Positions 27,895-37,444 of a stretch of 64,000 nt of DNA are shown here, piece after piece. A model generated the notes under the pieces. That model did no database searches, was not told where the DNA came from, and saw only the letters and a program-made list of their open reading frames with translations. The position numbers and the translations under genes are program-made. Within the stretch, counting starts at the first letter, position 1. The number at the start of each line of letters is the position of its first letter. The stretch comes from Arthrobacter tumbae (GTDB taxonomy: Bacteria; Actinomycetota; Actinomycetes; Actinomycetales; Micrococcaceae), in contig NZ_JAFBCC010000001.1 of NCBI RefSeq assembly GCF_016907495.1, forward strand, positions 1,674,001-1,738,000. The letters are read 5' to 3'.

Positions 27895-27923
27895 TTGCTG
27901 AATATACCCCCCATGGGTATAGT
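27895..27923 (+). promoter_or_regulatory. Predicted promoter of the MFS gene
   Basis: TTGCTG (27895-27900), 17 bases, TATAGT (27918-27923). The first CsoR-like palindrome lies across the spacer and -10, so a repressor there would exclude RNA polymerase. Confidence 0.6.
27903..27921. promoter_or_regulatory. CsoR/FrmR-like operator 1
   Basis: TATACCC-CCCAT-GGGTATA, exact seven-base arms. C-rich/G-rich palindromes flanked by TA are typical of CsoR-family repressor sites, which respond to Cu(I), Ni/Co, persulfide or formaldehyde. No CsoR-family gene is in the window. Confidence 0.65.
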
Positions 27924-27936
27924 GAACGGAGAAATG

Positions 27937-27955
27937 GGTACCCCCCGGGGGTACC
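27937..27955. promoter_or_regulatory. CsoR/FrmR-like operator 2
   Basis: GGTACCCCC-C-GGGGGTACC, exact nine-base arms. It lies downstream of the predicted transcription start, with its centre 34 bp from that of operator 1, about three helical turns. Confidence 0.65.
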
Positions 27956-27977
27956 TAGTGGCCCGTAAGGAGATGTG

Positions 27978-29399
27978 GTGACTGGAAAGACGAGCCAGCG
28001 TGGCGGACTAATACCACTATTTGTGATCGCCACGGCGCAGCTGATGTTGGTGCTCGACGATTCGATTGTGAACATCGCGTTGCCGAGCATTCAGGATGAG
28101 CTGGGGATCGATCCTGTGGAGTTGCCGTGGGTCGTCAATGCCTACATCCTGGCGTTCGGTGCCTTGCTTCTGCTCGGAGGTCGGATTGGTGACCTGTGGG
28201 GACGCCGGCGAACACTGCAGTTGGGTATCGCCGTCTTCGTCGTCGCTTCCCTTATCGGCGGACTTGGCCAGGACGCGATGACGCTCATCATTGCCCGAGC
28301 CGTTCAGGGTCTTGGGGCTGCGCTGGCGGCACCGAACGCGCTGGCGTTGATTACAACGACTTTCTCCGACCGGAAATCCCGGGATACCGCACTTTCCCTT
28401 TACGGGGCGATGTCCGGCCTGGGGATCGTCATTGGCCTGCTTCTGGGCGGGGTCCTCGCCGGGACCCTTGGCTGGCGGTGGGTGTTCTTCATCAATATCC
28501 CGATCGGCCTGCTTGTCCTTCTCGGTAGCCGCACACTCGTCGCAGCCGAGCGCCACACGGGCCAACTCGGGGCACCCGGAGCAGTGCTGGGGACCGGCGG
28601 GATGGTGGCCCTGGTCTACGCCATCACGCGCCTTGGAGAAGATGGCTTCGCGGATCCGGTCGCTTTGATTCTTCTTGGCGCCTCCGCCGCGCTGATTGCA
28701 CTGTTCGTCCTTAACCAAAGGCGCAGCAGCAGCCCGTTGGTGCCATTGAGCCTTTTCCGCGACCGGAATCGTTCCGGGGCGTACCTGAGCATGCTTCTCT
28801 TGGCTATCGGCCCAATGGGTACCTTCTATGTGATTACGCTCTACCTGCAGAAGGTGCTGGAGTTTGATCCTTTGCGGACGGGTGCGGCATGGTTGCCCTT
28901 CGCCGCTGGCCTGATTCTTGGTGCCGGCGCGGCGCCAAAGCTCCTGCTTCGAATCGCTCCACGAACCATTGCCGCGTTCGGTTCCCTCCTCAGCGCCGTG
29001 GCCGCTCTCTGGTTCTCGGGGATTACCCTCGAGCTGAGCTACTGGTTGCATCTGGCACCAGCGATGTTTGTTCTCGCCCTTGGATTCGGACTGGGCGTTA
29101 TCGCTCTCACGCAGGCTGCGGTCTACCGAATTGATCCCGACAAAGCCGGGATTGCCTCCGCGCTCCTCAATACTGCCCAACAGATTGGTGTTGCTCTTGG
29201 CCTGGCCGTGCTGGCCGGCGTCGCTGCGACCGTCACGGCGATGCCGCACAACGAGGCGATGCGGGCGGGTGAGGCGCTCGTCGCCGGATACAGCACCTCA
29301 CTTATTGTGGCTGCTGGTGTTCTCGTCGTCGCCGCCGTAGTGTCGATCGGCACGCTCAGCGCAAGCCCATCAGCGGAGAATGAACCGGTAGCGCTCTAA
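27978..29399 (+). CDS. MFS transporter, DHA2 (EmrB/QacA) family
   Basis: A 473-aa drug:proton antiporter-like protein with about 14 membrane segments. Motif A is [13 protein letters not shown]; the first helix has [15 protein letters not shown], typical of DHA2 exporters; motif C is in the [16 protein letters not shown] stretch. Substrate unknown. GTG 27978 is used because AAGGAG (27967-27972) is then five bases away; GTG 27975 is the alternative. Two CsoR-like palindromes upstream suggest control by metal or reactive sulfur/aldehyde rather than by a TetR or MarR protein. Base composition looks slightly less GC-rich than its neighbours. Confidence 0.92.
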   Translation: MTGKTSQRGGLIPLFVIATAQLMLVLDDSIVNIALPSIQDELGIDPVELPWVVNAYILAFGALLLLGGRIGDLWGRRRTLQLGIAVFVVASLIGGLGQDAMTLIIARAVQGLGAALAAPNALALITTTFSDRKSRDTALSLYGAMSGLGIVIGLLLGGVLAGTLGWRWVFFINIPIGLLVLLGSRTLVAAERHTGQLGAPGAVLGTGGMVALVYAITRLGEDGFADPVALILLGASAALIALFVLNQRRSSSPLVPLSLFRDRNRSGAYLSMLLLAIGPMGTFYVITLYLQKVLEFDPLRTGAAWLPFAAGLILGAGAAPKLLLRIAPRTIAAFGSLLSAVAALWFSGITLELSYWLHLAPAMFVLALGFGLGVIALTQAAVYRIDPDKAGIASALLNTAQQIGVALGLAVLAGVAATVTAMPHNEAMRAGEALVAGYSTSLIVAAGVLVVAAVVSIGTLSASPSAENEPVAL

Positions 29400-29436
29400 C
29401 GCGCCCCCATTAGGCCATGTGAGCATCAAACGAGCG

Positions 29437-29442
29437 CATAAT
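29437..29442 (+). promoter_or_regulatory. Leaderless-type -10 (CATAAT)
   Basis: CATAAT lies six bases before the ATG at 29449; no Shine-Dalgarno is present. Confidence 0.45.
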
Positions 29443-29448
29443 GCACTC

Positions 29449-30810
29449 ATGGATTGCTTCCTGCCCGGCGATGATCCGGTGCCTGGCTTATGGGGGTACT
29501 TCGCTCCGCTCCTTCCGGAGCTGACCGAACCGGCGTCGTGGTCCGGTCCTCGCTGGTGGTGGAAAGGGCCGCTCGATGTCGAGGGACTTGCGCTCGGCTC
29601 CGTGCAGGCAGTTGCCACATCTCTTGCCGCTGCGTCACCGGGCAGGAACGTTACGTTCACTTCACCGGGGGTGGCTGCGTGGTTCGACTCCTTCACCCAT
29701 TTTCGGATCGCGGGGTCGCCGATCCAGGCGTTTGCGCCCCTGTCAGGGTTTCGCCGGGCAGCGGACGGCTGGGTGAGACTTCACGGGAACTACCCGCATC
29801 ACGAACAGGCGCTGCTGACCGCGCTCGGTGTGTCCGCAGTGGAGGATGTCGATGCTGCGCTACTGGAATATCCGGCAGCTGCCATCGAAGAGGCCGTCAC
29901 CGCCCGAGGCGGGCTGGCCGCGGCGGTTCGGACACCGCAGGAATGGGCTACAACCCCGGCCGGACGGGCTGTCGCTGACGAACCATTCGCGCGGCTGTCG
30001 ACGAGCACTTTCCGGCGCGGAACAAGAACCTTCGGAGGCAGCAAAGGCCTGTTGGACGGAGTCCGCGTCCTGGACCTGACCAGGGTCATCGCCGGCCCCT
30101 CCGCCAGCAGGCTTCTCGGTGCGCTGGGCGCAGATGTGCTGCGGGTGGACCCGGTGACGCTTCCGGAGCTGGAGCACCAGCACGTGGAAACCGGGTTCGC
30201 GAAGCGCAGCGCAGTGGCGGACTTCAACGATCCTGAGCAGCTTGCGCGCTTGCGGGCGCTTCTTCCCGCCGCGGATGTGGTGCTCAGCGCCTACCGTGGA
30301 GGAGCGATGGACAGGTACGGGCTAGGCATCAATTCTTTACGCGCGGACTTCCCGGGCCTCGCCGTCGTCGTCCTGGATGCCTGGGGTGATGCCGGTCCTT
30401 GGGCGGACCGGCGCGGGTTCGACAGCATCGTGCAGGCGGCCACCGGTATCGCACAGGTCTACGGCACCGGATCGGGGACTGATTTCCGGCCTGGCGCCCT
30501 TCCGGTCCAGGCTCTCGACTACGCAACGGGTCTGGGAATGGCGGCCTCCGCCGTCGGGCTTGTAACTGCCCGCAGCCGCGGCCTGAGTGGTTCAGCGCAT
30601 CTTTCACTGGCCCGCACAGCGACTGAACTACTCCGGATGCGCGTACCGGGCATCGCGCCGTCTGCGGAGGCGGAGACGCCGCTCCGACGTTCAGACAGTG
30701 CTTACGGCGAGCTGGTCTTCGTGCCGCCGCCGCTGGTGATTGACGGCAGGCAGATTGAGTATCCGTATCCTCCCCAGCGCTACGGCAGTGCCTCCTTGGA
30801 GTGGAGGTAG
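29449..30810 (+). CDS. CaiB/BaiF family CoA transferase (family III)
   Basis: A 453-aa family III CoA-transferase-like protein. Its central part has the family core: LLDGVRVLDLTRVIAGPSASRLLGALGADVLRVD, ADVVLSAYRGGAMDRYG, and a DAWGDAGPWADRRGFDSIVQAATG stretch. Members move CoA between carboxylic acids; the substrate is not evident. The N-terminal 200 residues look like a diverged partial copy, as in two-lobed members. ATG 29449 is preferred to an upstream GTG because CATAAT sits six bases before it. Confidence 0.87.
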   Translation: MDCFLPGDDPVPGLWGYFAPLLPELTEPASWSGPRWWWKGPLDVEGLALGSVQAVATSLAAASPGRNVTFTSPGVAAWFDSFTHFRIAGSPIQAFAPLSGFRRAADGWVRLHGNYPHHEQALLTALGVSAVEDVDAALLEYPAAAIEEAVTARGGLAAAVRTPQEWATTPAGRAVADEPFARLSTSTFRRGTRTFGGSKGLLDGVRVLDLTRVIAGPSASRLLGALGADVLRVDPVTLPELEHQHVETGFAKRSAVADFNDPEQLARLRALLPAADVVLSAYRGGAMDRYGLGINSLRADFPGLAVVVLDAWGDAGPWADRRGFDSIVQAATGIAQVYGTGSGTDFRPGALPVQALDYATGLGMAASAVGLVTARSRGLSGSAHLSLARTATELLRMRVPGIAPSAEAETPLRRSDSAYGELVFVPPPLVIDGRQIEYPYPPQRYGSASLEWR

Positions 30811-30835
30811 ACGCGGCTACCTACCGGGACTTCAG

Positions 30836-31348
30836 CTACGAAACGGTGAGCGTCACCGGCCCGGCTTCACCCGGACCGCCGCACTGCTCGGAGCCGCCTA
30901 CCCGGACCCACTCCAGCGCGAACTCGCCCTCGACGAGGACGGTCCCGTCTGCAGCGAGAGCCCGTACGGTGACGCTTTCGGGGGTGTCCATGTCGAGGTT
31001 TATCGCCCAACTGTCCTCGTCCAGCGGCGTGGCCATGTAGGGCGAGAAGAACTCGCGCGGAGGGTGTGATTTCTGGCCGGTTTCATCGATTGTTCCACCA
31101 GGCGCTGGGGGAGGAATGGTCTCCGGCGGGACCTCGGGTTCAGTCGGCGGGCGCACAACCCGCGAACACTCGCCGTCCACGCAGCCCTGCACCTCGGCAA
31201 CGGCCGAAACGTTGCCCTCCAGCTCCACCAGAAGGTTGTTCAGCCAGCCAATCGCCGGGCACACCACAGACGGCCCACCGGGCCCGGCGCACCCCGCAGG
31301 CAGCATCGAAGAAATAACGACGACGGCGCCCGGCCAGTACTTCCCCAT
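30836..31348 (-). CDS. Hypothetical lipoprotein
   Basis: A 170-aa predicted lipoprotein: a short signal peptide with a LPAGC lipobox (Cys near residue 20), then a Pro-rich linker with PPTEPEVPPETIPPPAP, then a C-terminal beta-rich domain with WAINLDMDTPESVTVRALAADG. Two cysteines in the mature part (VQGCVDGEC) could form a disulfide. I do not recognise the family. ATG 31348 is selected because it starts the signal peptide; the longer frame has no support. Confidence 0.7.
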   Translation of the reverse strand: MGKYWPGAVVVISSMLPAGCAGPGGPSVVCPAIGWLNNLLVELEGNVSAVAEVQGCVDGECSRVVRPPTEPEVPPETIPPPAPGGTIDETGQKSHPPREFFSPYMATPLDEDSWAINLDMDTPESVTVRALAADGTVLVEGEFALEWVRVGGSEQCGGPGEAGPVTLTVS

Positions 31349-31432
31349 GCGCCCAGTGTGGCACCGGCAGGCCCTAGTGCACAGGCCTGCCGGGCGGTAC
31401 GTTGAGAACACCCGTCAACGAAAGGTTGTGTC

Positions 31433-31603
31433 ATGAGCGAGAACCCCACCAGCGACGAGATTGACGACACTGACGACGAAAAGCTGGAGCAGGACGCCGA
31501 GCAGGCTGCAGGCAAGGCCAACACCGAAAGTGGCGGCGACTACGGCGGACCAGGCCCGGAGAACGAGACCGGCAACGCCGATTCCGCAGAAGACGGCTCT
31601 TAA
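31433..31603 (+). CDS. Small acidic hypothetical protein (56 aa)
   Basis: A 56-aa, very acidic and probably disordered protein (MSENPTSDEIDDTDDEK start, GPGPENETGNADSAEDGS end). AAAGG at 31421-31425 precedes the ATG and a strong terminator follows six bases or so after the stop, so it looks like a real single-gene unit. It resembles in style the 127-aa acidic protein at 37053. Function unknown. Confidence 0.7.
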   Translation: MSENPTSDEIDDTDDEKLEQDAEQAAGKANTESGGDYGGPGPENETGNADSAEDGS

Positions 31604-31613
31604 AGTACAAATG

Positions 31614-31650
31614 ACGACGGCGCCCTCCCGCGAAAGGAGGGCGCCGTCGT
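31614..31650. terminator. Strong bidirectional-type terminator
   Basis: A perfect 15-bp stem (ACGACGGCGCCCTCC and its inverse) with a 7-base loop sits between the small acidic gene and the convergent peptide transporter. T-runs are poor on both sides. Confidence 0.8.
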
Positions 31651-31665
31651 CGTTCGCTATGGGAT

Positions 31666-33132
<1,467 letters not shown>

Positions 33133-33154
33133 TTACTCCATGATGCCAGCCACC

Positions 33155-33176
33155 TTTTGGACTGTCATATCCAAAA
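33155..33176. promoter_or_regulatory. Inverted repeat upstream of the peptide transporter
   Basis: TTTTGGA-N8-TCCAAAA with exact seven-base arms lies 22-44 bases before the POT start and 13 bases past the amidase end. It could be an operator, or a weak terminator of the amidase gene. Confidence 0.4.
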
Positions 33177-33189
33177 TGCGAACAAACAG

Positions 33190-34599
33190 TTATGCTATTG
33201 GGTTTTGGCTCGTGCGGTAGTGGTCCTCAAGCTGGGCTGACACGGTAAGGAGATCCGCCTCCGCGCTGGGCCTTCCGATGAGCTGGATGCTCATGGACAG
33301 GCCCTCGGCCGTGGTGAACACCGGCACCGAGATGGCCGGCAGTCCGCACACGTTGACCATCGACGTGTAGGGGGAGTATTGGCACTGACGCAGGTAGTCC
33401 GTGTCAGCATCCGCATCAAGGTACCAACCGATCGGACGCGGCACCATGCCCAGTGCCGGGGTCGCGATGATGTCGAAGGCGGAGTACTGCTGAATGGTGT
33501 CCTGCTCGAACTGCCGCAGGATATCGACGGCGGAGGCAAGGTCCGGAGCTGACTTGCCTTGCGCGCGGTGCCGAAGGGTACGGGCGAGGGTCGTCAGGTC
33601 CTTCTCCCGGTCAGCCGGAATGCGTGCGACGGCCAGGCCCGCGGTCCATACCGTCTGAAAGGCCTCGTGGTACCGGGGATCGTAGCGAAGGTCCGTCTCC
33701 ATCACGTCGTGCCCCACCGCGCCGAGTGCGTGTACACCGGCGTCGAAACCGGCCCGCGCGGCGTCGTCTAGTTCGATGGGAAAGGCAGCGGCGAACGGCG
33801 AGAGTGTGCTGACACCGATCCGGAATCTGCCGTCCGCCCGGAGCGCCGCGTCAAGGAATGAACCATGGGCGGCCGCACTGGTTGCGTGGAAGTTGGGCTC
33901 GTCCACCATGGCGTCAAGCAGCAGGGCGGCATCCGCCGTCGTCCGCGCAAGCGGTCCGGCAACCACAAATTGACCGAGGTCGCTTTGACCTGCACCGGAA
34001 GGCACCCTTCCGCGGTTGGGTTTGAGGCCGATCAGTCCGGTTGCAGCAGCCGGAATCCGGACCGAACCGCCGCCGTCCGTGCCCGGCGCAAAGGGAATCA
34101 GGCCTGCAGCGACGGCCGCGGCGCTGCCACCGGAGGAACCGCCTGAGCTGAGCGCCGGGTTGAGCGGATTCCGCGACGGCGGCGCGATGAGATTCTCGCT
34201 GTAGCAGCTCAAACCGAACTCCGGGACCTGCGTCTTTCCCAGGCTGACCGTGCCGGCCCTCCGGAGAACGGCGACAAGCGGTGAGTCCGCGGCCGCCACT
34301 GTGTGCCGCAGCGCTGCGCTTCCGTGCGTGGTCACAACGCCGACGACGTCGGTCAGGTCCTTGTGCGCGAGCGGCAGCCCATGCAGTGGAGGCAGGTCAG
34401 CCCCGCTCGCCTGCTGCTGGTCAGCGGCCCCGGCTTCCGCCAGGGCCGCGTCAGCCGTCACGGTGACGAACGCACCCAGCTCCGGATTCCGGGCGTCGAT
34501 CCGCTCCAGGTAATGCGCAGTGAGTTCCCGGGAGCTGAGCTCACCGCGCCGAAGGAGCTCCCGTTGTTCGAGTGCGGTCAGCTCGGAAAGGGAGCTCAT
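33190..34599 (-). CDS. Amidase (amidase signature family)
   Basis: A 469-aa amidase-signature hydrolase with an intact Ser-cisSer-Lys triad: Lys80 in HKD, Ser155 in SSGGSSGGS, and Ser179 in GTDGGGSVRIPA, with the 24-residue spacing of the two serines as in FAAH. It cleaves amide bonds of an unknown substrate in the cytoplasm; GatA is less likely because no gatB or gatC is nearby. It sits 57 bases upstream of the peptide transporter on the same strand, which may hint at joint use of peptide or amide nitrogen. Confidence 0.92.
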   Translation of the reverse strand: MSSLSELTALEQRELLRRGELSSRELTAHYLERIDARNPELGAFVTVTADAALAEAGAADQQQASGADLPPLHGLPLAHKDLTDVVGVVTTHGSAALRHTVAAADSPLVAVLRRAGTVSLGKTQVPEFGLSCYSENLIAPPSRNPLNPALSSGGSSGGSAAAVAAGLIPFAPGTDGGGSVRIPAAATGLIGLKPNRGRVPSGAGQSDLGQFVVAGPLARTTADAALLLDAMVDEPNFHATSAAAHGSFLDAALRADGRFRIGVSTLSPFAAAFPIELDDAARAGFDAGVHALGAVGHDVMETDLRYDPRYHEAFQTVWTAGLAVARIPADREKDLTTLARTLRHRAQGKSAPDLASAVDILRQFEQDTIQQYSAFDIIATPALGMVPRPIGWYLDADADTDYLRQCQYSPYTSMVNVCGLPAISVPVFTTAEGLSMSIQLIGRPSAEADLLTVSAQLEDHYRTSQNPIA

Positions 34600-34679
34600 G
34601 GGAGGGCCTTCCTCAGGGGTGGGGTGGGTGCGGTCCCCACTATAGGCTTGGATTCAGGCGTATCGGATGAGGAAGAGAA

Positions 34680-35018
34680 ATGGGGCTTGCAGTGACCAAC
34701 AGCGAAAACGTGTCCATCGACGCCATCAGTGAGGGCACCGCCGTCCTGGACGTGCGTGAGGACTATGAGTGGGAGGCGGGACACATCGAAGGAGCCCTCC
34801 ACATTCCTGTCAACGATATTCCGGCCCGGCTCGACGACCTCGATCCGGATGAAGACCTGCACGTCATCTGCCGGACCGGCGGGCGCTCGTTCCGGGTAAG
34901 CGAATGGCTGGTCGCCAACGGATACTCAGCGGTGAACGTCAGCGGCGGAATGGACGCCTGGGTCGAGGCCGCGCGGCCCATGGTCTCCGAAACCGGCGAG
35001 GAGCCGCGCGTTCTATGA
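34680..35018 (+). CDS. Rhodanese-like domain protein
   Basis: A 112-aa single-domain rhodanese. The active-site loop is Cys64 in CRTGGRS; AVLDVREDYEWEAGHIEGALHIP is the preceding conserved stretch. It may carry sulfur as a persulfide; the partner is not known. GAGGAAGAG precedes the ATG, and TATAGG at 34641-34646 is a possible -10. Its stop overlaps the ATG of pheA, so the two are co-translated. Confidence 0.92.
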   Translation: MGLAVTNSENVSIDAISEGTAVLDVREDYEWEAGHIEGALHIPVNDIPARLDDLDPDEDLHVICRTGGRSFRVSEWLVANGYSAVNVSGGMDAWVEAARPMVSETGEEPRVL

Positions 35019-35962
35019 GTTCCTACGCATATCTCGGCCCCGAGGGTACCTTCACTGAGGCAGCGCTTCTCCAGGTGCCCGGCGCGGACAAGGCGGAACG
35101 GGTACCCGCAACCACGGTGAGCTCTGCTCTCGACATGGTGCGCGCCGGCCGCGTCACAGCCGCGATGGTACCCATCGAGAATTCGGTGGAGGGCGGCGTT
35201 TCAGCCACCCTCGATGCGATCGCCAACGGAGAGCCCCTGCGGATCATCCGCGAGATCCTCGTTCCGGTTTCCTTTGTTCTGGTGGGACGTCCGAGTGTGG
35301 AACTCGCCGGCATCCGTTTCGTGGCAACCCATGGACACGCCTGGGCACAGTGCCGGGGTTGGACCGAACAGAACATTCCAGCTGCGGAATACATGCCTTC
35401 CTCCTCGACGGCGGCAGCCGCCCACGCACTGCTCGACGACGGCGCCGCCCACGACGCCGCGATCTGCTCACCCCTCGTAGCCAACCGGCTTGGCCTGCGC
35501 GTCCTCGCCGAGCACATCGGTGATGTTGCCGACGCGGTGACCCGGTTCATCCTGGTCAGCCGGCCTGACACCCTGCCGGCACGGACCGGGGCGGACAAAA
35601 CCACCCTGGTCATTCCCCTCCCGGAAGACCACCCGGGCGCCCTGATGGAGATCCTCGATCAGTTCGCCGCACGCGGCGTGAACCTCAGCAGGATCGAATC
35701 ACGCCCAACCGGACTGTTCCTGGGGGACTACTTCTTCAGCATCGACGCGGACGGCCACGTTGCGGATGCCCGCGTAGCCGACGCCCTCCAGGGACTTCAC
35801 CGCATCAGTCCCGGATTGCGGTTCCTCGGCTCGTACGCCCGGGCGGACCGACGCGAATATGACGTCGCCCGGCACACCTCCGATCAGGCGTTCCAGTCAG
35901 CCCAGGAGTGGGTTGACTCTCTGCTGCGTTCCCCCACGGCTGATCCGGAGAGCATAGGCTAG
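35015..35962 (+). CDS. pheA: Prephenate dehydratase
   Basis: A 315-aa monofunctional prephenate dehydratase. The N-terminal catalytic part begins YAYLGPEGTFTEAAL and has VPIENSVEGGVSATLDA; DAVTRFILVSRP marks the end of the domain with the catalytic Thr-Arg-Phe. The C-terminal ACT domain (about 190-275) has HPGALMEILDQFAARGVNLSRIESRP, the ESRP loop that binds phenylalanine for feedback inhibition. It makes phenylpyruvate for phenylalanine. It is joined by ATGA to the rhodanese gene and followed 33 bases on by topoisomerase IB. Confidence 0.95.
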   Translation: MSSYAYLGPEGTFTEAALLQVPGADKAERVPATTVSSALDMVRAGRVTAAMVPIENSVEGGVSATLDAIANGEPLRIIREILVPVSFVLVGRPSVELAGIRFVATHGHAWAQCRGWTEQNIPAAEYMPSSSTAAAAHALLDDGAAHDAAICSPLVANRLGLRVLAEHIGDVADAVTRFILVSRPDTLPARTGADKTTLVIPLPEDHPGALMEILDQFAARGVNLSRIESRPTGLFLGDYFFSIDADGHVADARVADALQGLHRISPGLRFLGSYARADRREYDVARHTSDQAFQSAQEWVDSLLRSPTADPESIG

Positions 35963-35995
35963 GTCTTCCCCGCAGGAGGTATCAGAGGAGGCGGC

Positions 35996-36967
35996 GTGCC
36001 ACGACTTCGACGCAGCGACTGCAACAGGCCCGGCTACACCCGCCGTCGCCATGGGAAGGGCTTCAGCTACCGCAACCAGCAGGGCGAGCCGCTGGAGCGG
36101 GATGAGGTTGAGCGGATCCGGGAACTCGTCATCCCGCCCGCCTGGCAGGATGTCTGGATCAGCCCGTACCCCACCGGGCATATTCAGGCGGTAGGCACGG
36201 ACGACGCCGGCCGGCGCCAGTACATCTATCACACCGCGTGGCGCGAGAAAAAGGACCGCGAGAAGTTCGATCGTGCGCTGGACTTCGGCGAACGGCTCCC
36301 CGGTGCGCGGCGGGTCATCACGCAGCACCTGCGGAGCAACGGCAGCGGCAAGGAGCGGGCCTTCGCCGCAGCACTGCGCATTGTGGACTCCGGTGCGTTG
36401 AGGATGGGCTCCGCGCAGTATGCCGCAGAGAACGGCTCCTTCGGAGTGACAACCGTGTTGGTCGAGCATGTCACCATCAGCGGTTCGGTCATCACCCTGC
36501 AGTTCCCGGGAAAGAGCGGCCAGCAGTGGGACACCACCATCGAGGACGCGGATCTCGCGGCGGCACTGCGGCCGATGGTGCGCAGGGAGGGCGCGGAGAC
36601 GATGCTGGCGTACCGTGCCGCGGACGAATCCTGGCACCCGGTCGATGCTTCCCAGCTCAACGAGTTCCTCCGCCAGGTCACGGGCGGAGGCTTCACGGCG
36701 AAGGATTTCCGTACCTGGCAGGCCACGGTCGTTGCGGCCATGGAGCTCTCCCGGATGGACCTGAAAGCCACCAGCCGAACAGCACGGCAGAAGGCGGTCG
36801 CCGCGACCATGCGCTCGGTCGCTGAACACTTGGGCAATACTCCCGCGGTTGCCCGCAGTTCGTATGTGGATCCGCGTGTGGTGGACCGCTTCATGTCAGG
36901 GGAGGCCATTCCCGTGGCGAGCTACTCCGCGTCGGAGAAGGCTGTTCGCGAGCTGCTTAAAGCGTAG
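35996..36967 (+). CDS. DNA topoisomerase IB
   Basis: A 323-aa bacterial type IB topoisomerase (poxvirus-like). The N-terminal domain has a basic YTRRRHGKGFSY segment; the catalytic domain includes KERAFAAALRIVD, an Arg/Lys-rich strand, FRTWQATVV, and the nucleophile Tyr290 in RSSYVDPRV. It relaxes supercoils without ATP through a 3'-phosphotyrosine. GTG 35996 follows an AGGAGG. No helicase or nuclease partner is adjacent. Confidence 0.94.
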   Translation: MPRLRRSDCNRPGYTRRRHGKGFSYRNQQGEPLERDEVERIRELVIPPAWQDVWISPYPTGHIQAVGTDDAGRRQYIYHTAWREKKDREKFDRALDFGERLPGARRVITQHLRSNGSGKERAFAAALRIVDSGALRMGSAQYAAENGSFGVTTVLVEHVTISGSVITLQFPGKSGQQWDTTIEDADLAAALRPMVRREGAETMLAYRAADESWHPVDASQLNEFLRQVTGGGFTAKDFRTWQATVVAAMELSRMDLKATSRTARQKAVAATMRSVAEHLGNTPAVARSSYVDPRVVDRFMSGEAIPVASYSASEKAVRELLKA

Positions 36968-36991
36968 GAATCCTTTCCCACGGACCGGCTG

Positions 36992-37004
36992 CTAAGTAGG
37001 CTGA
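36992..37004 (+). promoter_or_regulatory. Predicted -10 region of the 127-aa acidic protein gene
   Basis: CTAAGTAGGCTGA contains TAGGCT as a -10 and is identical but for one base to the element at 468-480 before the DUF2630 gene. Both genes encode small acidic proteins, which suggests a shared promoter class. Confidence 0.4.
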
Positions 37005-37052
37005 TGGTGAGCGCCCGGCCAGTGGGCGACCCTTTTTGGAAAGGCAGGCACC

Positions 37053-37436
37053 ATGAGCGAGCAGCCACAGAACAACGAGGTCAACCCGAACAAGGGTGAC
37101 GGATCAACCTCTGACCCGAACTGGCACGGCGACGCCGGCGACCAGGGCAATGACCTGCGCTTCGCTGAGGAGCAGCAACTGATCAACAGCCAGGCTCAGA
37201 ACGCGGATGCGGTGGGCGAGACAACCGGCACCGCTACCGGCGGCTACACCGGCGCGCAGCGCGCGAACGGCGTCGGCGAGTACACCGAAGGTCAGGATCA
37301 GCTTGACGAAGGCGAGTACACCGACAAGGACGGCACCACGGACGCTGACTCAAACCTCGAGGGTGAGTACACCGACGCCGATTCGGTCCCGTCCCTCCAG
37401 GAACGCGGCGACGCCGAGGGAACCGAGCGCCGCTAG
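37053..37436 (+). CDS. Acidic hypothetical protein with GEYT repeats
   Basis: A 127-aa acidic, Gly/Asn/Gln-rich and probably disordered protein. Three GEYT motifs are spaced near the C-terminal half: VGEYTEGQD, EGEYTDKDG and EGEYTDADS. A start at ATG 37053 follows GGAAAGGCAGG. No named family recognised; such proteins are common in this group and are often assumed to be stress related, which I cannot show. It converges with a DGK-like gene. Confidence 0.75.
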   Translation: MSEQPQNNEVNPNKGDGSTSDPNWHGDAGDQGNDLRFAEEQQLINSQAQNADAVGETTGTATGGYTGAQRANGVGEYTEGQDQLDEGEYTDKDGTTDADSNLEGEYTDADSVPSLQERGDAEGTERR

Positions 37437-37444
37437 CAGCACCG

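Noticed and set aside
28017..29249. 410-codon minus-strand open frame opposite the MFS gene
   Set aside because: Antisense shadow of a gene with clear DHA2 motifs; its translation is polar and lacks any domain.
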